This document shows positions 7,936-12,212 of a stretch of 12,212 nt of DNA, in pieces. Source of the DNA: Jimgerdemannia flammicorona (Eukaryota; Mucoromycota; Endogonomycetes; Endogonales; Endogonaceae); NCBI GenBank assembly GCA_003990745.1, contig RBNI01005718.1, forward strand, positions 1-12,212, given 5' to 3'. Numbering within the stretch: the first letter of the stretch is position 1; every line of letters begins with the position of its first letter. The translations under genes were made by a program, and so were the position numbers. The notes under the pieces were generated by a model. It made no database searches. It saw nothing but the letters and a program-made list of their open reading frames with translations, and was not told the origin of the DNA.

Positions 7936-7946
7936 TTGAGCCCCCA
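7936..7946 (-). repeat. Copy of the primer-binding-site core inside the LTR
   Basis: The 11 bases ttgagccccca (plus strand) occur here and again in the primer binding site at 7865-7875, in the same orientation, 71 bp apart. The LTR-internal copy lies 58 bp inside the U5 end. It could be a relic of a former LTR boundary or an alternative tRNA contact. Confidence 0.6.
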
Positions 7947-8140
7947 GTTACTTTGTCAAAAGCAACAAAATGTTCTAAGATTCCTGAGGTCCTTGTTGGT
8001 GTTTAGTGGTATAATAGTCAAAACTGGATATCTACGAGCGATTCTAGCGATTTCCTTATTGGGATGGTTCTCTGGGTGTGGCGGCGATCTGGGTTTGGCA
8101 GAATTCATGTGTAGCGCGACAGGTTCCTAATTCGGGTCAA

Positions 8141-8622
8141 CTGGGAATGCCACGATTTTGTATAGTGTGACAATCTCCTTGTGTATGACGGTCTAGCAAT
8201 TTAATGGTTCTCCTTCTTGGGTGGCAGACGATCTTTGTGTAGCGCATCGATCTGGCAATTTAGCGGTTCCCCTTATGCGGATTTGGCGGATAACTCGATT
8301 TGGATCACTGGGAATCGTATGGCATGGATTCTTCTTAGGCTCACTGGGAATGACGAATAACTTAGTGGTGGATAACTTGAATGTCACAAATCGGGTGCTT
8401 CTGGGAATGCAGATGGCACGGGTTCTTCTGAATCGGCAGCTTCAACTGGGAATAACTCGGATGGCATGAGTTCTTCCAGATCGGGCTCTTCTGGGAATAT
8501 AAACTCAGGTTCTTGGCAAGTTACGTCGAGACTGGCTCTATTTGTGCGGAGTTGCATCAATAGACTGGCTCTACTGCGAAGTTGCGTCAAAGGACTGGCT
8601 TGTGGCAAGGCTCTCTGGGAAT
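8141..8622. repeat. Degenerate interspersed repeat around CTGGGAAT in R/U5
   Basis: The octamer ctgggaat occurs at 8141, 8308, 8344, 8401, 8446, 8491 and 8615. The units starting 8401 and 8446 are each 45 bp long and share atggca, then a ttctt followed by a tcgg segment; others are 36 or 57 bp. A second pair of units, agactggctcta...gttgc.tcaa, lies at about 8528-8590. This looks like an eroded minisatellite that lengthened the LTR. Confidence 0.7.
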
Positions 8623-8910
8623 GCAGAAACTTGGGTTCTTTAGGCTTATCTGGCAAGCGAACCAAACATAGCAGACTTCTCTTGAAAACGGACTTGTTCT
8701 TTGTATCAGAAAGTGGACCGGAGTGGGAAAGGGGCAAAGCTCACAATCTCCTAGTAGTGGCTGTAGAGCAGGTGTTTCTCCTAAGTGTTGCAATCCAATT
8801 CCTTTAGGATCAAGTGGCTTTTGGCAGGCGTATCTCTCGAAGTATAGTAGACAGACTTGTCTTTTGCTTTGTATTTCGGAACTGAGGTTTATTCACTCTT
8901 GTCTCTGGGG

Positions 8911-8919
8911 TATTTTATA
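8911..8919 (-). promoter_or_regulatory. TATA box of the 5' LTR promoter
   Basis: The minus strand reads TATAAAATA within TTGTATAAAATACCCC, conserved in both LTRs. It implies a start of the genomic RNA near 8880-8890. An AATAAA on the minus strand lies at 8888-8893, which in the 3' LTR would fall close to the R boundary and might act in polyadenylation; this is uncertain. Confidence 0.6.
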
Positions 8920-8979
8920 CAAGTTGGTTGCTATCCGGTTACTATATGGCTAACTATAGATTTGCTATCTATGGCAAGT

Positions 8980-9036
8980 TGTGCAGATCCAGCACAAGTG
9001 TGTAGGTCCAGCATAGGTGTGCAGGTCCTGCACAGA
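8980..9036. repeat. Three tandem 19-bp dyad repeats in U3 (5' LTR)
   Basis: This is the counterpart of 102-158. Units start at 8980, 8999 and 9018. The third keeps the perfect palindrome TGTGCAGG-T-CCTGCACA (9018-9034). The first two carry three mismatches to the other LTR: one in the first unit (gcaggt/gcagat) and the others in the second. They sit about 60 bp upstream of the TATA box on the element's strand. Confidence 0.85.
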
Positions 9037-9171
9037 TATACCCTATCTGGTAGTCTGGCTATTTATACAGTTTCCATAGCAATGGTTGCTGGTTACTATA
9101 CTGGGTGCTCATGTCATCTGGCTAATTGTTCGCATCATCTGGCTAAGGTATAATTCAGGTGGTACGTCACA

Positions 9172-9599
9172 CTAGTGATACTTTAAGTCAGACTTCCTTA
9201 AATAATATTCCACACTATGCTCCTCATTCCAAAGTTTAGCAACACTATATCAAAACTGGAGAAAATGAAGTTACTTGTAAATATTACAGGTTTTTTTTTT
9301 TTTTTTTTTTTTAAAAAAGAAAAAATAAAACTTATAATTATTTTGGATATTTTATTTGATATAAATATAAATTTTTTAAAATATAGATAGAAATATAAAA
9401 CACACAGTAGTTCTATAATAAATATGATAAAGTATATAAAGACTCAATATTTAGATAAAATGGAGTTAAATATAGTATTAAGTAAAATTGATATTCCAGC
9501 TATAGTAAGTATATGATCTCTTTTTTATTTTTGTACAAATTTGAAAATATATCTTTTATATTCAAGGTTTTTCTTTTTTTTTTATAAAAAAAAAAACAA
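9172..9599. other. AT-rich flank, no gene firmly identified
   Basis: Immediately after the LTR the sequence becomes AT-rich. It includes a T22 run (9291-9312) and several shorter A/T runs. A short plus-strand stretch before the T run, GENEVTCKYYR, could be the remnant of an N-terminal BED zinc finger of the hAT transposase with one Cys lost, but the evidence is thin. A hAT terminal inverted repeat could not be identified. Confidence 0.4.
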
Positions 9600-10128
9600 T
9601 TTAGCTCAGAATTTTGAAATTGACTTATTCGTTGGATTATATGTAATGATCAACCATTTATAGCAATTGAGAGTACTTCTTTATGAAGTCTCTTTGGTCT
9701 TATCAAGTCTGATTTACATACTCTAAGTGCTGATACTATTTATAATGATATTATGGAGGCTTATAAAAAAGAATATAATAATTTTTATCAAAAGCTTCAG
9801 GTAAAATATTAGTAATATGAAGAATATTATTGAATTAATTATAATTACTAATTATATTTTAAATTTTACTATAGAATATTATGGGCAAAATTTCATTCAC
9901 AATTGACATCTGGACATCTTCCAATATCATTTCATTTCTTGGTATTATAGGATACTGGATTGATTCTAATTAGCAGCTTCAAACTCTTACTCTTGATTTT
10001 ATAAAGCTTGAGGGTCCTCATTCTGGAGAAAATATTGCAGAAGTATTTATAAACTGTATTCACAAGCTTAGAATTACAACTAAGGTATGAGAGTTTTTTT
10101 TTTTAAAAAAAACTAATATAAAAAGAGA

Positions 10129-10170
<42 letters not shown>

Positions 10171-11719
10171 TTTTACTTTTAATTATTAATTATTTTCTAT
10201 ATATTAAAATTTTAAAATATAGATATTGACCATCACAACAGACAATACCTCTAACAACATCACATTTCTCCACATTTTGGTAACTAAACTTCAACAAGAA
10301 AATATAATCTTTGATACTAACAACAATTATATATGGTGTTAAGCCCATGTTCTAAATCTTGCTGTCCAAGATTATCTCACACAACTATTTAGTGATTGGA
10401 GTAAAACTAGCAAGAGCTTTAATACTATTTCAAAGTTATGTAAATTGATTGTTACAATTTGATCATTACTATAATAGTGAAAAAAAACTTGCTAAACAGT
10501 GTAAAGTAATCAATCTCAATTCAAAAGAACTTATTTTGAATGTTAGTACATAGTGGAACTTAACATTTGTAATGATTGAATGAGTACTAATACTTGCTGT
10601 AGTATGTAGGTTACTAATAATAATAATATAAAATAGTATTTAGCTTATTAATTAATATTAACTTATTTAAATATGTATAATTTAGGTACTAGATTCTACA
10701 GCTACTGCTGATAAAGAAATGTAGAATATGGTAATTGAAGAGAATGAGTGGGCAAAATTGAGAGAAGTTATTAAAGTTTTAGAGATAAGTAGAGAGGTAT
10801 TTATTAATATTTTTACAGATTTAGTTTTATTTTACTTATCTTTTTTTATATTTTTACTTTTTATTTTTCTCTAGTATTTTAATAAATGTATAAAATAAGT
10901 TATTTGGCAAAAGTTTCCAATAATATATTTTTCAATTCTGGTGTACAATCTTTTGATTGATCAACTTGAAGACCTGCTAGACTTATTGAAGAATGAAGAT
11001 ATATCCCTCTCAAGACAAAAAGAAGCTATTAAAGTGGCTTTGAAGAAGCTTAAAAAATATTATTCAAAAATAAGCACTTCTGTATTTTCTGTTAGTACTG
11101 GTGAGTAAAGTATTGTTTTTTATAAATTAAAATAAGAAATTTCATTATTTTGATTATAATTTGAATATTTAATTAGTTTTAGATCTATGATTAAAGCTTC
11201 AATATCATAAAGATCAAGGCTGGAAAAAGAAATTTATTGAAGAAACCGAGCAATTAATTACCAACATATATCGGAAAAACTATGTACCTATACCAGATTC
11301 TGACTACGGTTTGGATAATTATGCAAATGATTCTATTATGTAGCATCTTTATGGTAAAAAAAGAAAAAGAGAATCTTCAATAGATGAGCTTATAATATAT
11401 TTATCTACTGATCAAGTAGTCTTATTAGAGGATATTGATACATTAGATTGGTGAAAGGTAAGAATTTTCATAATTATTTTTATTAAATATCTCAAGTTTT
11501 TAGCTCTAAAATTCTTTAAATTTGCAGAGTTGTCAAATGGACTTTTCTAATTTAAGTAATATGGCCTGAGATTATTTAGCTATTCCAGCAATAAGTGCAC
11601 TGGTTGAACAGGTGTTTTCTGATAGTAAAGAGCTTATTGTATCAAGGAGATGCTCTCTTAAAGCTAAGACCATTTAAGTGTGCATATGTCTAAAATCTTG
11701 GTAGAGTTCAGCATCTTGA
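9600..11719 (+). pseudogene. hAT-family transposase pseudogene with six introns
   Basis: Exons are about 9600-9800, 9875-10084, 10223-10601, 10686-10796, 10875-11100, 11177-11457 and 11528-11719. All six introns (74, 138, 84, 78, 76 and 70 bp) are GT-AG and join in phase. Diagnostic segments are WIICNDQPFIAIES, SFTIDIWTSSNIISFLGIIG, SGENIAEVF, ITTDNTSNN, AHVLNLAVQDYL, then in the last exon the hAT dimerisation domain with DYLAIPAISALVEQVFS and RRCSLKAKTI. The three acidic residues of the DDE core cannot be assigned with certainty. Stops include TGA 9684, TAG 9971, TAA 10340, TGA 10460, TAG 10551, TGA 10581, TAG 10722, TAA 10896, TGA 11188, TAG 11341, TGA 11452, TGA 11567, TAA 11675 and TAG 11702. 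Several replace Trp or Arg of the family pattern. A frame change occurs at the A8 run 10480-10487. The 5' end is not resolved. Confidence 0.88.
10131..10168 (+). repeat. A38 homopolymer in intron 2 of the hAT pseudogene
   Basis: An uninterrupted run of 38 A lies inside the 138-bp intron and explains why that intron is longer than the others. It may be a microsatellite expansion, or its length may be a sequencing or assembly approximation. Confidence 0.85.
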
Positions 11720-11770
11720 TTTCAACTTATTGTAACTATATAATATCTAGCAAAAAATTGTTTGAAGAAG

Positions 11771-11784
11771 TTGAATTAATTCAA
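11771..11784. repeat. 14-bp perfect palindrome with a nearby partial copy
   Basis: The bases ttgaattaattcaa read the same on both strands. The first 11 are repeated at 11794-11804. They lie about 60 bp past the last recognisable hAT codons, where a 3' untranslated or subterminal region would be. AT-rich palindromes of this size can arise by chance here. Confidence 0.6.
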
Positions 11785-11840
11785 TAAATAATATTGAATT
11801 AATTTTTTAACAAATTTAGCTTATTGCCAGAGAGTGGAGT

Positions 11841-12100
11841 AAGATGTATCTAGTAAGGTATATCTAGTAAGGTGTATCCAGCAAATGGATATCTGACAAA
11901 TGGACAATTGCATGTATCATTTCTCTGCTCCAGATGTGCCTTGCTCTGGATACACCTTACTGGATGTAGATGCACCTTACTGGATACAGATGTACCTTAC
12001 TGGATGCAGATGCACCTTACCAGATATAGATGTGTCTTACCAGATATACCTTACTGGACATAGATGTGCCTTATCAGATGTACCTTACCAGATATGTCTC
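11841..12100. repeat. Array of 14/20-bp repeats in inverted arms
   Basis: The right arm (about 11946-12100) has 20-bp units starting at 11961, 11981, 12001, 12021 and 12055, of the form tggatgtagatgcaccttac, and 14-bp units at 12041 and 12075 (cagatataccttac) lacking the inner agatgt-like hexamer. The left arm holds two 14-bp units in the opposite orientation at 11847-11860 and 11861-11874 (tatctagtaaggta), then tatccag. About 65 bp separate the arms. Such clustered short motifs in both orientations are typical of transposon subterminal regions. Short ORFs across it are a by-product of the repeat. Confidence 0.8.
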
Positions 12101-12212
12101 TGAGAGTCAAGCTGCGAGAAACAGCAGCCTTTTCGAGCTGGGGATCAGATATGCCATGGATAGCAATCCACCTTGTTCAAGATACTGTCATAATCACTCT
12201 CTGTGCTTTTTT
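12101..12212. other. Right end of window, nothing recognised
   Basis: This short stretch is less AT-rich than the hAT pseudogene and shows no repeat unit, coding frame or RNA gene that I can support. Confidence 0.5.

Larger units (their letters stand above)
1..9171 (-). mobile_element. Ty3/gypsy LTR retrotransposon with dUTPase, near full length, decayed
   Basis: The unit is bounded by two copies of one LTR, the left copy running off the window. The internal domain order gag, protease, dUTPase, RT, RNase H, integrase, with integrase last, defines the Ty3/gypsy group. The primer binding site lies next to the 5' LTR and a purine-rich tract next to the 3' LTR. A target-site duplication cannot be tested because the left end is outside the window; the candidate on the right is the five bases ctagt at 9172-9176. 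Numerous in-frame stops make this copy non-autonomous. No chromodomain is visible after integrase. Confidence 0.95.
7878..9171 (-). repeat. 5' LTR, complete (1294 bp)
   Basis: On the element's strand it starts TGTGACGTACC at 9171 and ends GCACATTACA at 7878, giving TG...CA ends. The right 293 bases match the 3' LTR copy. The layout is asymmetric: U3 is only about 290 bp if transcription starts 25-30 bases after the TATA box at 8911-8919, leaving about 1 kb of R plus U5. The sequence holds no long coding frame with recognisable similarity; short ORFs in it are chance. Repeats inside it are listed separately. Confidence 0.93.

Noticed and set aside
8857..9153. 98-codon ORF in the LTR, repeated at 21-275
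   Set aside because: It is present in both LTRs only because they are repeats; it reads antisense through the promoter and the dyad array and shows no protein features beyond hydrophobicity.
10131..10168. Poly-A tail of a non-LTR retroposon
   Set aside because: The run lies within a phase-0 intron of the hAT pseudogene and has no retroposon body or target duplication around it.
11872..12103. Short repetitive ORFs rich in Tyr, Cys and Leu
   Set aside because: They are translations of the 14/20-bp repeat array; the periodic peptide reflects the DNA repeat and not a gene.

Overview
The window is made of transposable-element sequence; I find no host gene. It is eukaryotic and most likely fungal. 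The evidence is a Ty3/gypsy (Metaviridae) LTR retrotransposon carrying a dUTPase domain, a combination I recall from basidiomycete elements, next to an AT-rich hAT transposase pseudogene split by six short GT-AG introns of about 70-140 bp. The AT-rich background would suit an AT-rich fungal genome such as an arbuscular mycorrhizal fungus, but taxonomy below fungi is a guess.

Positions 1-9171 hold a nearly full-length Ty3/gypsy element on the minus strand. Read in its own direction it has: a 5' LTR (7878-9171, TG...CA ends), a primer binding site (7858-7875), Gag with a CCHC knuckle (7844-6372), an acidic linker (6371-5937), an aspartic protease (5933-5325), a long Cys/His-rich region of unknown role (5321-4140), a trimeric-type dUTPase (4139-3735), a beta-rich linker (3734-3321), reverse transcriptase plus RNase H in the -1 frame (3393-1909), integrase (1921-833), a further overlapping reading frame downstream of integrase (849-334), a polypurine tract (305-294), and the first 293 bases of the 3' LTR, which is cut by the window start.

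Gag, linker, protease, Cys-rich region, dUTPase and the following linker share one reading frame from 7844 to 3321. It is broken by nine in-frame stops and no indel. Every one of these stops can be derived from CGA, CAG or CAA by one C-to-T change. The two LTRs differ at 15 of 293 aligned positions, 14 of them transitions, mostly at CpG or CpA. The copy is therefore old and decayed mainly by cytosine deamination, and is not expected to move by itself. The RT/RNase H frame is still open. At its junction with the dUTPase frame a GGGAAAT heptamer sits in the right phase for -1 frameshifting.

From 9172 the base composition changes abruptly to very AT-rich. Exons at about 9600-9800, 9875-10084, 10223-10601, 10686-10796, 10875-11100, 11177-11457 and 11528-11719 on the plus strand encode a hAT-family transposase with a C-terminal dimerisation domain, full of stop codons. 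It is followed by a 14-bp palindrome and, at 11841-12100, an array of 14/20-bp repeats present in both orientations. The last 110 bases hold nothing I recognise.
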